A DNA stretch of 64,000 nt. It comes from Omphiscola glabra (lineage: Eukaryota; Mollusca; Gastropoda; Lymnaeidae). A program made the position numbers and the translations under genes. The first letter of the stretch is position 1, and every line of letters starts with the position of its first letter. Positions 1 through 11,645 of this stretch are shown here, in pieces. Location: the NCBI GenBank assembly GCA_964017045.1, contig OZ024801.1, forward strand, positions 32,971,257-33,035,256, written 5' to 3'. The notes below the pieces were generated by a model that saw nothing but the letters and a program-made list of their open reading frames with translations, made no database searches and had not been told where the DNA came from.

Positions 1-175
1 AGAATGTTTGACAAAATGTTTGACAGAATGTTAGACAGAATGTTTGATGTTTGACAGAATGTTTGATGTTTGACAGAATGTTTGATGTTTGACATAATGT
101 TTGATGTTTGACAGAATATTTGACAGACATTGTGACATAATGATGGACAGAGAGTGTGACAGAATATTTGACATG
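1..175. repeat. Minisatellite, ~20-bp unit, cut by window edge
   Basis: Imperfect tandem copies built on TGACAGAATGTTTGATGTTT run from the first base to about 175, with shortened units (GACAGAATG) mixed in and decay at the right edge. The array is cut by the window start, so its full length is unknown. No coding signal is seen. Confidence 0.85.
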
Positions 176-199
176 ATTGTCTGAACGTTTCCCCAAGGA

Positions 200-510
200 T
201 GTCATTTCAGCCTCACCCATTCCTAACCCCAGTTCTCATCTCAACCTCCCCACCCCAACTTTGCCCCTCTCCTCCCCTCACACCAAACCTCCTCATCTCA
301 CTTCTCCCTCCACACAACTTCCCCCCCCCCTCACCGCACTTCCTCACTCACCCCTTTCACCCCACTTACATACTCATGCCACTTCCCCCTCAACCCACTT
401 CCCTCTCACCCCACTTCCCTCTCACCCCACTTCCCTCTCACCCCACTTCCCCTTCACCCCACTCCCCCTTCACCCCACTCCCCCCTCCCACAATTCATAG
501 CACCAACTAA
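200..510. repeat. Pyrimidine-rich degenerate minisatellite
   Basis: The plus strand is almost purely C, T and A. It sharpens into a ~16-bp repeat of CACTTCCCTCTCACCC between about 390 and 490. The overlapping Pro/Ser/His-rich open frames of about 105 residues come from this composition and are not genes. The strand asymmetry would favour triplex or i-motif structures, which is inference. Confidence 0.8.
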
Positions 511-558
511 ACCCCCCCCACCCTTAAATCGCTGACCAACAAAACAGACGTAACAAAC

Positions 559-846
559 GTCACAAAGTCATAATTACGTCACAAAGTCATAATTACGTCA
601 CAAAGTCATAATTACGTCACAAAGTCATAATTACGTCACAAAGTCATAATTACGTCACAAAGTCATAATTGCGTCACAAAGTCATAATTACGTCACAAAG
701 TCATAATTACGTCACAAAGTCATAATTACGTCACAAAGTCATAATTACGTCACAAAGTCATAATTACGTCACAAAGTCATAATTACGTCACAAAGTCATA
801 ATTACGTCACAAAGTCATAATTACGTCACAAAGTCATAATTACGTA
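559..846. repeat. 19-bp minisatellite carrying a CRE-like octamer
   Basis: About 15 near-identical copies of GTCACAAAGTCATAATTAC. Each junction creates TTACGTCA, which read on the other strand is TGACGTAA, a CREB/ATF-type variant site. One unit has TTGCGTCA instead. Copies are so similar that the array is probably young or homogenised. No gene lies immediately next to it that I can recognise. Confidence 0.95.
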
Positions 847-1617
847 ACAAATCTGAGAGACGCGCAACCCTCGACCTGACTTTCTTGTTCCACGACTCTG
901 TCTCTCTCTTCTTCTTCTTCTTCTTCGTGTTAAAACTCAAAACGATTTCCCTCGGCCTGTACCGGACAAGTGCCCGCCATTGTTGCTGGGGGAGACACGT
1001 CATCCATCATTTTATCCGGACATAAATATGTCGTCTATCTCTTATTCATAAGGCTCTCTCTCCCCTTACACAAAGCACAATCTGCAGCGTCCTGCATCTG
1101 TTACCCGGGACCACTGCGCCGAGCGCCCCTCAGGGGGTGCGAAGGAGTGAACAATTTATCATCCATTTTCTTGGCCCGTGGGGAGGATCTTGTGACAAAG
1201 TCGAGACCCTCGCCAATGTCTCGGGGAGAGAGAAGAAACCCCCGTTAGTTAGAGCGGGGAATTCCGAACCGACTCGCTTGAAAAAGAAAGTAGGTGATTG
1301 GTCATTGGATGAAGATGGATCAGACCGAGGAAACGTGGAGGTAGATGGGTTTCGTTGGTGGTGAGATGGTGTGGGGCATAGTGGTGGGATAAATGGTGGG
1401 ACAAACATAATTGTTGTTTTTTTGTGTGGAAAATCAGGATAGTGGTGGTGCAAAAAAAAAAAAATTGGGGTGGGTGGTACAAATAAGATTGGGGTGGGTT
1501 TAAATTAGATGGTATGTAGCATAGTGAGCATATTTTCGAAATATGGTGTTGTGTCAAAGGGGAAGGGGTTGCTAAAGGGCTTTTCGTAAGGGTAATCTGG
1601 TGAGACGAACGACATAG
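847..1617. other. Unassigned sequence between arrays
   Basis: This stretch holds a (TTC) microsatellite near 906-926 and an A-run near 1449. Short open frames on both strands have no recognisable domains. I see no element termini and no gene that I can support. Confidence 0.6.
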
Positions 1618-4600
1618 CTTAACAGATCCACCTATGATACAACGACACAACTCAACAGATCCGCCTGTGATACAACGACACAGCTCAACAGATCCGCCTG
1701 TGATACAACGACACACAGCTCAACAGATCCGCCTGTGATACAACGACACAGCTCAACAGATCCACCTATGATACAACGACAAAGCTCAACAGATCCACCT
1801 GTGATACAACGACACAGCTCAACAGATCCGCCTGTGATACAACGACACACAGCTTAACATATCCACCTATGATACAACGACACAGCTCAACAGATCCACC
1901 TATGATACAACGACACAGCTCAACAGATCCACCTATGATACAACGACACAGCTTAACATATCCACCTATGATACAACGACACAGCTCAACAGATCCACCT
2001 ATGATACAACGACACAGCTCAACAGATCCACCTATGATACAACGACACAGCTCAACAGATCCACCTGTGATGCAACGACACAGCTCAACAGATCCACCTG
2101 TGATACAACGATAAAGCTCAACAGATCCACCTGTGATACAACGACACAGCTCAACAGATCCACCTATGATACAACGACACAGCTCAACAGATCCACCTAT
2201 GATACAACGACACAGCTTAACATATCCATCTATGATACAACGACACAGCTCAACAGATCCACCTATGATACAACGACACAGCTCAACAGATCCACCTGTG
2301 ATGCAACGACACAGCTCAACAGATCCACCTGTAACACAACGACACAGCTCAACAGATCCACCTATGATACAACGACACACAGCTTAACATATCCACCTAT
2401 GATACAACGACACAGCTTAACAGATCCACCTGTGATACAACGACACAGCTCAACAGATCCACCTATGATACAACGACACAGCTCAACAGATCCACCTATG
2501 ATACAACGACACAGCTCAACAGATCCACCTGTGATACAACGACACAGCTCAACAGATCCGCCTGTGATACAACGACACACAACTTAACATATCCACCTGT
2601 GATGCAACGACACAGCTCAACAGATCCACCTATGATACAACGACACAGCTCAACAGATCCGCCTATGATACAACGACACACAGCTCAACAGATCCACCTG
2701 TGATACAACGACACAGCTCAACAGATCCACCTGTGATACAACGACACAGCTCAACATATCCACCTGTGATACAACGACACAGCTCAACAGATCCACATGT
2801 GATGCAACGACACAGCTCAACAGATCCGCCTATGATACAACGACACAGCTCAACAGATCCGCCTATGATACAACGACACACAGCTCAACAGATCCACATG
2901 TGATACAACGACACAGCTCAACAGATCCACCTGTGATACAACGACACAGCTCAACAGATCCACCTGTGATGCAACGACACAGCTCAACAGATCCGCCTAT
3001 GATACAACGACACAGCTCAACAGATCCGCCTATGATACAACGACACACAGCTCAACAGATCCACATGTGATACAACGACACAGCTCAACAGATCCGCCTG
3101 TGATACAACGACACACAGCTTAACATATCCACCTATGATACAACGACACAGCTCAACAGATCCACCTATGATACAACGACACAGCTCAACAGATCCACCT
3201 ATGATACAACGACACAGCTTAACATATCCACCTATGATACAACGACACAGCTCAACAGATCCACCTATGATACAACGACACAGCTCAACAGATCCACCTA
3301 TGATACAACGACACAGCTCAACAGATCCACCTGTGATGCAACGACACAGCTTAACAGATCCACCTGTGATACAACGACACAGCTCAACAGATCCATCTAT
3401 GATACAACGACACAGCTCAACAGATCCACCTATGATACAACGACACAGCTCAACAGATCCACCTGTGATACAACGACACAGCTCAACAGATCCGCCTGTG
3501 ATACAACGACACACAGCTTAACATATCCACCTATGATACAACGACACAGCTCAACAGATCCACCTGTGATGCAACGACACAGCTCAACAGATCCACCTAT
3601 GATACAACGACACAGCTCAACAGATCCGCCTATGATACAACGACACACAGCTCAACAGATCCACCTGTGATACAACGACACAGCTCAACAGATCCACCTG
3701 TGATACAACGACACAGCTCAACAGATCCACCTGTGATACAACGACACAGCTCAACAGATCCGCCTATGATACAACGACACAGCTCAACAGATCCACCTAT
3801 GATACAACGACACACAGCTGAACAGATCCGCCTATGATACAACGACACAGCTCAACAGATCCACCTATGATACAACAACACACAGCTCAACAGATCCGCC
3901 TATGATACAACGACACAGCTCAACAGATCCGCCTATGATACAACGACACACAGCTCAACAGATCCGCCTATGATACAACGACACACAGCTCAACAGATCC
4001 GCCTATGATACAACGACACACAGCTCAACAGATCCACCTATGATACAACGACACACAGCTCAACAGATCCGCCTATGATACAACGACACAGCTCAACAGA
4101 TCCGCCTATGATACAACGACACAGCTCAACAGATCCGCCTATGATACAACGACACAGCTCAACAGATCCGCCTATGATACAACGACACACAGCTCAACAG
4201 ATCCACCTATGATACAACGACACAGCTCAACAGATCCACCTATGATACAACGACACAGCTCAACAGATCCGCCTATGATACAACGACACACAGCTCAACA
4301 GATCCGCCTATGATACAACGACACACAGCTCAACAGATCCGCCTATGATACAACGACACAGCTCAACAGATCCGCCTATGATACAACGACACAGCTCAAC
4401 AGATCCGCCTATGATACAACGACACAGCTCAACAGATCCACCTATGATACAACGACACAGCTCAACAGATCCACCTGTGATACAACGACACAGCTCAACA
4501 GATCCACCTGTGACACAACGACACAGCTCAACAGATCCACCTATGATACAACGACACACAGCTCAACAGATCCACCTATGATACAACGACACAGCTCAAC

Positions 4601-4656
4601 AGATCCACCTGTGATACAACGACACAGCTCAACAGATCCACCTATGATACAACTGT
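1618..4656. repeat. Large 33-bp minisatellite, about 90 copies
   Basis: The unit is CAGCTCAACAGATCCACCTA followed by TGATACAACGACA (33 bp). Many junctions carry two extra bases (CACACAGCTC), giving 35-bp units that shift the frame. Recurrent variants are CCGCC/CCACC, CTGTG/CTATG, GATGCAAC and the block CTTAACATATCCACC. Groups of variants recur, for example near 1850, 2380, 3115 and 3508, which shows higher-order duplication. Eleven-residue repeats (IQRHSSTDPPM on plus, CRCIIGGSVEL on minus) are by-products of the 33-bp period and break at every 35-bp unit. Confidence 0.97.
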
Positions 4657-4807
4657 TTTAACCAAAGCTATAAAAACAATCAACCTAGATCAAACCCCTC
4701 CCCCCCATCTCCCACCACAACACTCTTTCTTTTCTCTCCTAGTCTCTTGTAACGTCTCGGGTAATCAGATTATATTTTTAGAAGCTCGAGATTTTGGACG
4801 AGGGGAC

Positions 4808-4973
4808 CAGTGGCGTAGCGAGGGGGGCAAGGGTGGCATCATGCCCCGGGCGCTACTCACAAAGGGGCGCCAAATGGTATATTTTACATATAATTTTGTA
4901 TGGTTTTCAAATAGGGGGGGGGCGCTAAAAAGGTATTGTGCCCCGGGCGCGAGTTAAGCTCGCTACGCCACTG
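4808..4973. mobile_element. hAT-like non-autonomous element (166 bp)
   Basis: The element begins CAGTGGCGTAGCGAGGGGGG and ends CTCGCTACGCCACTG, an inverted repeat of about 15 bp. GGGGCGC-rich subterminal blocks face each other. The flanks GAGGGGAC (left) and GAGGGAAC (right) match at 7 of 8 bases, as expected for a hAT target-site duplication. There is no coding capacity, so it would need a transposase made elsewhere. The family is inferred from ends and duplication length only. Confidence 0.8.
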
Positions 4974-5214
4974 GAGGGAACAAGAGATTATGAAGGTGTA
5001 TGAATGTTTTGTTTTATTTTCAGAGAAAGTTATGCATTCAATTGTTATAACGGTACAAGGATATGGTTATTTTTTCGAGCAACCCCAACTGGCGTGTTAT
5101 CATTTTACACTGTATTGATGAAGCTACTATTTGATGTGATCCTGTGAGTACTTCAATGAATGTGAAGTTTGTAGAAGCAAATAACGCGCACAACGGCTCT
5201 TGGCATTTCATTAT

Positions 5215-5490
5215 GGAGGGTCGGTGACAGTCGTGTTTGTGATAGGGGCGGCGACAGTCGTGTTTGTGACATGGTCGGTGACAGTCGTGTTTGTGATAGG
5301 GGCGGTGACAGTCGTGTTTGTGATAGGGGCGGTGACAGTCGTGTTTGTGATAGGGGCGGCGACAGTCGTGTTTGTGATAGGGGCGGCGACAGTCGTGTTT
5401 GTGATAGGGGCACAGGCAGTGGTGTTTGTGATAGGGGCACAGACAGTCGTGTATGTGATAGGGGCGGTGACAGTCGTGTTTGTGAGGTGA
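5215..5490. repeat. 27-bp minisatellite, about 10 copies
   Basis: The unit is GACAGTCGTGTTTGTGATAG followed by GGGCGGT. Variants include ATGGTC at 5271-5276 and CACAGGCAG near 5410. All six frames stay fairly open because 27 is divisible by three, giving nine-residue repeats on both strands. I do not regard these as proteins. Confidence 0.95.
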
Positions 5491-6860
5491 CCGGGAGTGG
5501 CGTTAGAGGGAGCATCTACATATCATTGTGAAGAATGGTGCGATGATGTTCAATGTACGTGAAGGAACAGCTCAGTTTAGAACACGATTGGTTGCAATGA
5601 TGTCACTAGTGGTTACATATCTGATAAGTAGCGATGGGCTTATGGAAATGAAGAGGGTGAAACATAATTCCGGACAGAAATATCCATAAAATAATCGTGA
5701 ATGGAAATTTGGACAGCGTTATAAAATCTGATTCAGAAAACGAGGCAAAATAAAGAGGAAGTGACGAGGTGAAAACGAGGCGAAATAAAACAGGAAGTGA
5801 CGCAACTCATCGTTCGTAGAGATCATTAAATAAAGAATTTTATTATTATTACTGCTACTATTATCTTTAAAAGGATATTTTCCGCAGTTAGGGAAATTCG
5901 AAAATATATTATCATTAAAAATATCAATATTCTATTAATGATCTATTTAGTCATCATTATTACAATTTGATTGCGGGCCTCCTTCCAGCCCCGCGAACGC
6001 AAACAATGGACATGAATATTTTCTGCTCATCTGAAATTCCTGTATTAATAAATATTTCTTTCCTACCCTCCAATCCATGCATATTAGACGCTTCTCTGCC
6101 GATAAACCCTCATCTCTTTTCGGTGCCCTATGCCTTCTCCGCGACATGCGCCCTACGTCTCTTCTATCGACGCCTCTCGATGCACCGGGCCCTTGTAATC
6201 CCGTGGCATAGTTTATCGCGCTCTGTCGTCGGCTCCATGCCTCAAGTTGTTACCGTAAAGAGGCATCAATGCAGATCTATCCCTCGTTTGCTGTTGTAAA
6301 GAGCGACGGCCACTATCAGCCGAGCACATCCGGTCGGACATATTTCTCTCTCCACAAAAAGAGAGAATTTTATTTCAGTTTAATTCAACAATAATGAACA
6401 GTGGTTCTCACGTAATTAATTATTAGAAACCCATTGAAATTAAAGCAATAATTTCGTCATTAAATTTTTTTTTTTTTAAATTGTCTTTTATTTGAAGCTG
6501 TATGAGTTCCTCCAAAGAAAAAAACAAAAAAAAAAACACTATGGTTTCCAATAAATAAAACATACAATGTATTGCCCCACGTAACTCTAAAACATTATTA
6601 ATGTTTGTTTAGCACGACTGATCTACATTCTTATTCAAACAAGTATCTTACAAAAGGTTGTTTTCTATCTACTGTCCAGTTCCTTCGCCATCTTCATCAT
6701 GAATCTCCGTCTGTCTAGATACAGGGAGCTCGTGCTACGAATTCTTAAAATGTTGAACAAAAGGGGGGGGGGGGGGGGAGGATATCTATCAATCGATAAA
6801 TAAATAAAACATAAATATACACCCAAAAAATTCAACCTGCGTGTGTCGTGAAGCTGGCTT
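5491..6860. other. Unassigned AT-rich sequence
   Basis: No repeat array, element terminus or convincing exon was found. A T-run followed by AAA lies near 6466-6480, and a G-run of more than 12 near 6762-6778. A 110-codon open frame from 5967 has no recognisable motif and is probably chance. Confidence 0.55.
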
Positions 6861-6990
6861 GTGATAACGCCACTGTGCTCAGTGATGACGCTACTGCACT
6901 CAATAATGGCGCCACTGTGCTCAGTGATGACGTCACTCTACTAAGTGATGACGTCCATGTACGTAGCATTGACGCCACTGTACTGTCTGA
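6861..6990. repeat. Short 21-bp degenerate minisatellite
   Basis: About six diverged units built on GTGATGACGCCACTGTGCTCA start at 6861, 6882, 6903, 6924 and 6945. One unit near 6928 contains the palindrome TGACGTCA, a full CRE. Divergence between units suggests an old array. Confidence 0.75.
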
Positions 6991-7626
6991 ATGATATAAA
7001 AATATTTTAAAAAACGTGATGGGCAGCACCATTTGAGAACCGTTCTCAAAGACAAAAGCCATTCACGTCCAGCCCCACGGGGCAGGAAACAACGCTTCTC
7101 ACACAAAGGTGGCTGGGAGACAATGACGCCCCACTGAAACAAGCTCGCCCCCAAGACAATGGGACACGGGAAACGGATCGTGTAGATGTGTTAAACTAGG
7201 TCAAAGCGGCGTCCGTTCCCCCCCCCCTCCGCCCCCCCCCCCCCAAACGCCTTTAGCAAACTGGCCCAGGTAAAGAATCGACCTCACCCCGAGATTGATA
7301 TCTATTCTTCGATCTGGCATTATCTGCACACTCAGGTAAAGGGGGGGGGGGGCGCGTTCTCTAACCTTACGTTTCACCGGCGCGGGGTTAATAAGTGTGA
7401 GTGTATTGTAGGAGAAGTGGAGGGGGGAGGAGGGGAGGGGAAGAAGTGGGGGGGGAATGTGAGGAGAAGAGGGGGAGAAGTAGTGGGGGTTGTGGGTCCA
7501 CAACACACTAGAGAAAACAAGACGCATGGAACGAATCACCCCCCCCCCCCACTATCATTTAAGAAAAAAATCGAAATAATAAAGAGAATCCATGTCTGAT
7601 TTATTCACTGATTTTATGTATTCCGG
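6991..7626. other. Unassigned sequence with G/C homopolymers
   Basis: The stretch contains C-runs near 7220-7243, a G-run near 7340-7351, a purine-rich G-heavy block at 7418-7485 and a C-run near 7540. No gene or element end is recognised. Confidence 0.55.
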
Positions 7627-8385
7627 ACAGGACATGTCCTATGTTCCGTACAGGACATGTCCTATGTTCCGTACAGGACATGTCCTATGTTCCGTACAGG
7701 ACATGTCCTATGTTCCGTACAGGACATGTCCTATGTTCCGTACAGGACATGTCCTATGTTCCGTACAGGACATGTCCTATGTTCCGTACAGGACATGTCC
7801 TATGTTCCGTACAGGACATGTCCTATGTTCCGTACAGGACATGTCCTATGTTCCGTACAGGACATGTCCTATTTCCGTACAGGACAAGTCCTATGTTCCG
7901 TACAGGACATGTCCTATGTTCCGTACGGACATGTCCTATGTTCCGTACAGGACATGTCCTATGTTCCGTACAGGACATGTCCTATGTTCCGTACAGGACA
8001 TGTCCTATGTTCCGTACAGGACAAGTCCTATGTTCCGTACAGGACATGTCCTATGTTCCGTACAGGACAAGTCCTATGTTCCGTACAGGACAAGTCCTAT
8101 GTTCCGTACAGGACAAGTCCTATGTTCCGTACAGGACATGTCCTATGTTCCGTACAGGACATGTCCTATGTTCCGTACAGGACAAGTCCTATGTTCCGTA
8201 CAGGACATGTCCTATGTTCCGTACAGGACATGTCCTATGTTCCGTACAGGACATGTCCTATGTTCCGTACAGGCAAGTCCTATGTTCCGTACAGGACAAG
8301 TCCTATGTTCCGTACAGGACAAGTCCTATGTTCCGTACAGGACAAGTCCTATGTTTTCCGGACAGGACATGTCCTATGTTCCGTA
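7627..8385. repeat. 23-bp palindrome-bearing minisatellite, ~33 copies
   Basis: The unit is TATGTTCCGTACA plus GGACATGTCC, 23 bp in all. Every unit holds the palindrome AGGACATGTCCT or the variant AGGACAAGTCC. Both decamers, GGACATGTCC and GGACAAGTCC, fit the p53-family half-site RRRCWWGYYY exactly, and successive decamers are separated by 13 bp. Rare single-base losses occur near 7872, 7926 and 8272. Because 23 is not divisible by three, three repeating reading frames of about 250 residues arise; they are artefacts. The palindromes could also fold into hairpins. Confidence 0.97.
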
Positions 8386-8436
8386 ATATATTAATTTAAA
8401 AAAAAACAACACGAATGTGTCTTCGCCCCAACCATT

Positions 8437-8597
8437 CCATAACTATTTACATGTCAAGCCATGGACGGCACCCAGCAGCATCGTTTATCGGTCAGGATTG
8501 TAGAGTTTAATGAGATGTGTTTTGAGTGCAGTTTTGAAGGCTGTGATGGTTGTTATATTGCGGATGTGTAGTGGAAGAGAATTCCATTGCAACCTGT
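8437..8597 (-). mobile_element. LINE 3' end fragment (CR1/L2-like), truncated
   Basis: The minus strand matches the LINE fragment at 28.8-29.0 kb closely. It encodes the tail of a reverse-transcriptase ORF: SLPLHIRNITTITAFKTALK then HLIKLYNPD and a stop. The shared non-coding stretch after the stop (CCGTCCATGGCTTGACATG read on minus) is also present in both copies. It is 5'-truncated about where the similarity stops at 8597. It is non-functional. Confidence 0.8.
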
Positions 8598-8739
8598 ATC
8601 TGCTTCACGAACTGTCTGAAGGTAAATCTCGTTAAATATTTTCAAGGTCGATTGCATTGTATTTTCCTCGCTGGACCCCGTAGGACCTTTTTTTTTTTTT
8701 TTTAAAGAGAACCAGTTTGACGACTGACAAATTTGTTCA

Positions 8740-8945
8740 GTGTTTCATAAACCTACTTCCAACCTATTTTAAATCTACTTTAAACCTACGTTCCATCTAC
8801 TATAAACCTACTTTGAAACTACTTCCAACCTTGTTTAAACCTACTTTAAACCTACTTCCAACATACATTACACCTACTTTACACCTAAATTAAATCTACT
8901 TTAAAGACACTTCAAACCTACCTGAAACCTACTTTAAACCTACAA
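8740..8945. repeat. Degenerate 10-12-bp minisatellite
   Basis: Loose tandem copies of AAACCTACTT with variable A/T spacers, such as TTTAAACCTACTTCCAACC. Units vary in length and sequence, so the array is old or fast-decaying. Confidence 0.8.
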
Positions 8946-9380
8946 ACTTTTGTTCTCCAATTTTTAAAAAAAATATTTTCCTCAACACCTTTCTTATGCT
9001 CAAGAATTTTGTATAGAAAAAAAAAGTTGGCACTTGTCTATGAAGGCACCCTAGCCACGCCCCTGACAGCCCCTGCATACTCATTCCCGCCCCCCCCCCC
9101 CGCACTTTGACACATATTAAAATATATATGACTAACCTTTCCTCACCCACTCGCCTTGATCCACCCGTGACTGTACATGTCCACCATTTCCAACGGTCGT
9201 TATAACCGTGTACGGTAATGGCCCCCTCTCGATGTCTCATAATTTATTTTATGGCGTGCAATTAGCCGAAGTTTTACGACTTAATTTCTCTTGTTACCCG
9301 GGCGCACTCCAGCCATACAGATGTTGGTATTGAGAGAAACATTTGCTTGGGAATTAAAAACAATAAAAATAATAATGATT
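8946..9380. other. Unassigned sequence
   Basis: A C-run lies near 9090-9101. A 103-codon minus-strand frame at 8929-9240 has no motif that I recognise and overlaps the preceding repeat. Nothing else is seen. Confidence 0.5.
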
Positions 9381-9475
9381 GTCTTCTGCAATGCATTTAT
9401 AGTCCATAATAATTTTCTTCTGCAATGCATTTATAGTCCATAATAATTTTCTTCTGCAATGCATTTATAGTCCAT
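9381..9475. repeat. 34-bp tandem repeat, three copies
   Basis: CTTCTGCAATGCATTTATAG followed by TCCATAATAATTTT occurs at about 9383, 9417 and 9451. Copies are almost identical, and the last runs into unique sequence after TCCATC. Confidence 0.9.
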
Positions 9476-11275
9476 CAAAGAGGAGCGCCACTACAAAGTA
9501 GTATTGGAATTTATGACTGGCTGTTTTTTGTTTTGTTTAATACAATAACGTCGTGACATTATAAGCTAAGTAACATATTCACATATCTGACATATCTCTG
9601 CCGTGTGTGCTTGACGTACACTTAGCACATACCAGCGTATGTTATACACCGATCACGCGTCTGGCAAATATACCCGACAAGCACCGATCATATATATATT
9701 TATACCTGATGCCTACCGGACATACCACGATGTTACACCTGATATACTACCTTGCACGAACCCCTGGCAGATAGTCACGTATCTAATCTATGTACGATGT
9801 ACACCTAACATGTACCCAGCGTAAATCTGTCACAGTCTTGAGTGTACCAACCTACACCCGGCGCACGTGTAAATTGTACGTAATGTTACCCTGACGAGAG
9901 CATTTGCGTCTCCGACGTCATGAAGTTCCCATACATTCGTCTTTAGACATTTAGTTGATTTAGACAAAAATAATCTCTCAACTTCCTCTCAGGGCTTAAG
10001 ATGGTGAGGTATGCACCTTACTTTAGATACCCCCTCACCGCCCTACTCCACCTCTTAAAATTGTTATTGAATAATAACGTCTCCCCCTCTCTCCTCCCCC
10101 TTTCCACCCTCGACCTTTGCCAAAATCTCTACCAGCAAAGCCCCCCCCCCCCTTTCTCCCCACTGATCTCCACTGCCCAGGCCAAACTTATAACCCCTCC
10201 ATCCTTACTCTTAAGTATAACATTTCAACCTGTAAATGCATAATTTTCTATGGCTTGTTTTGTGTGAGTGTGTGTGAGTGTGTGTGTTTGTGTGTTTGCT
10301 GTTGTTATTGTTTGTTCTATTTTACTACAAGGCACCAAACTAATTAAGTCTCATCCCAGCCGCATCGAACATAAATACCCTTTTTTTTTTTTTTTATCCC
10401 TTCAGATAATTCCACCTAAGTCAAGGGGAAGCAACCGCCTTGACAACAGAATGAAGTGTGAGTCGAGGCGTGGCGAGGCAACAGATGTTTTACACGGTTG
10501 ACTGACTCTCCAGTTATGTAGACCCCTGAGTGTGTGGTGTGTACGTAGAGGGGTGGTAGGGGTTGGGGCTGCCCCAGAGGTTGGGGGAGGGGGAGGCGGG
10601 ACTGTTGTTTTGGCCAGTGGGTCTCAAAACTTTCCACTGTGTCGGAATTTTTTGTTTGTTTTTTCTTTAAACTGAACCATCATTCACTGAACAAAGAAAC
10701 GAAAATAGATCGTGACGTCGTAAAAACATGTCTGCAACACCGTCCACATCGGCGCGGACGTATCGATACAACCCGCCCACTTATCAAACACACAGTGGCT
10801 TAAAAGTATTTGTAGAGAGTAATCGAACGCCGGCTAAACCTAAGCCAGCCCTATCATGGATCGATACTGTTAAATATTTGCTTTAATCAACTGGGGACTA
10901 ACGTCCGGCTTCTAATGAGCGAGATAACTTGTGTATCACCGAGATAAAAATAAAATTTAAAAAAAAAAAACTTTTTAAAGTAGTCGATTTCTAAGTATTG
11001 CAGGCTATAATTTTTTGGTTAAGATTCGATACCATAAATTTGAAGTGCGGTAATGATAAAGACGTCCATTGTGTTAGTTCATGTTCGGGGAGGAGGCGGA
11101 AAAAGGGGGGGGGGGGGGAATGTCCTGTAGTGTTACGATGGTTCTCGGGTAGTAAGCCAAAGAAGCAGAGCGAGGCGCATTTTTTGGAGCAGCTTCGAGC
11201 TCGGCGGTGGAGATGGTAGCTGTGTTGGTTGTCGTGTGACGGGGTGACAGAATGAGCAGCTGTGGAGACGCTCAA
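9476..11275. other. Long unassigned stretch
   Basis: The stretch includes degenerate TACACCT/GTACACC words at 9610-9830, a C-run near 10141-10152, a GT-rich microsatellite at 10262-10310, a T-run at 10380-10396 and a G-run near 11106-11118. A possible single hAT-like end, CAGTGGGTCTCAAAACTTT, begins near 10615 but has no partner. No supported gene is present. Confidence 0.5.
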
Positions 11276-11645
11276 CAGAGCTCACTCGATGCCGAACAGT
11301 TCTGACGCGATACTCAAGAGACTCGACACGATACTGAGCAGTGATGACACGATACTCAGCAGTGCTCCCTCGACACTGAACTGTGCTCGCTCGATACTGA
11401 ATAGTGCTAATTCAATACTGAAAAGTGCTGACACGATACCGAACAGTGCTAACTCGATCCTGAATAGTGCTGATACGATACTGAACATAGCTATTTCGAT
11501 ACTGAACAGTGCGGGTACGATACTGAACAGTGCCGATACAATACTGAAAGGTGCTCATTCGATACTGAACAGTGCTAATTCAATACTGAGCAGTGCCTAT
11601 TCGATACTGAACAGCGCTAATTCGATACTCAACAGTGCTGACATG
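11276..11645. repeat. 21-bp minisatellite, about 17 diverged copies
   Basis: Units follow GATACTGAACAGTGCTAATTC with many substitutions. The period of seven codons yields the repeated residues ILNSANS on plus. Divergence is greater than in the neighbouring arrays. No promoter or splice signals suggest translation. Confidence 0.93.

Noticed and set aside
1766..4581. Cys-rich (CRCIIGGSVEL) repeat protein
   Set aside because: It is the minus reading of the 33-bp unit, broken at each 35-bp unit. No signal peptide, start context or splice pattern supports it.
7592..8399. 264-residue repeat ORF (SYVPYRTCPMFRTGHVLCSV type)
   Set aside because: A 23-bp array gives the same residues in three shifted frames.
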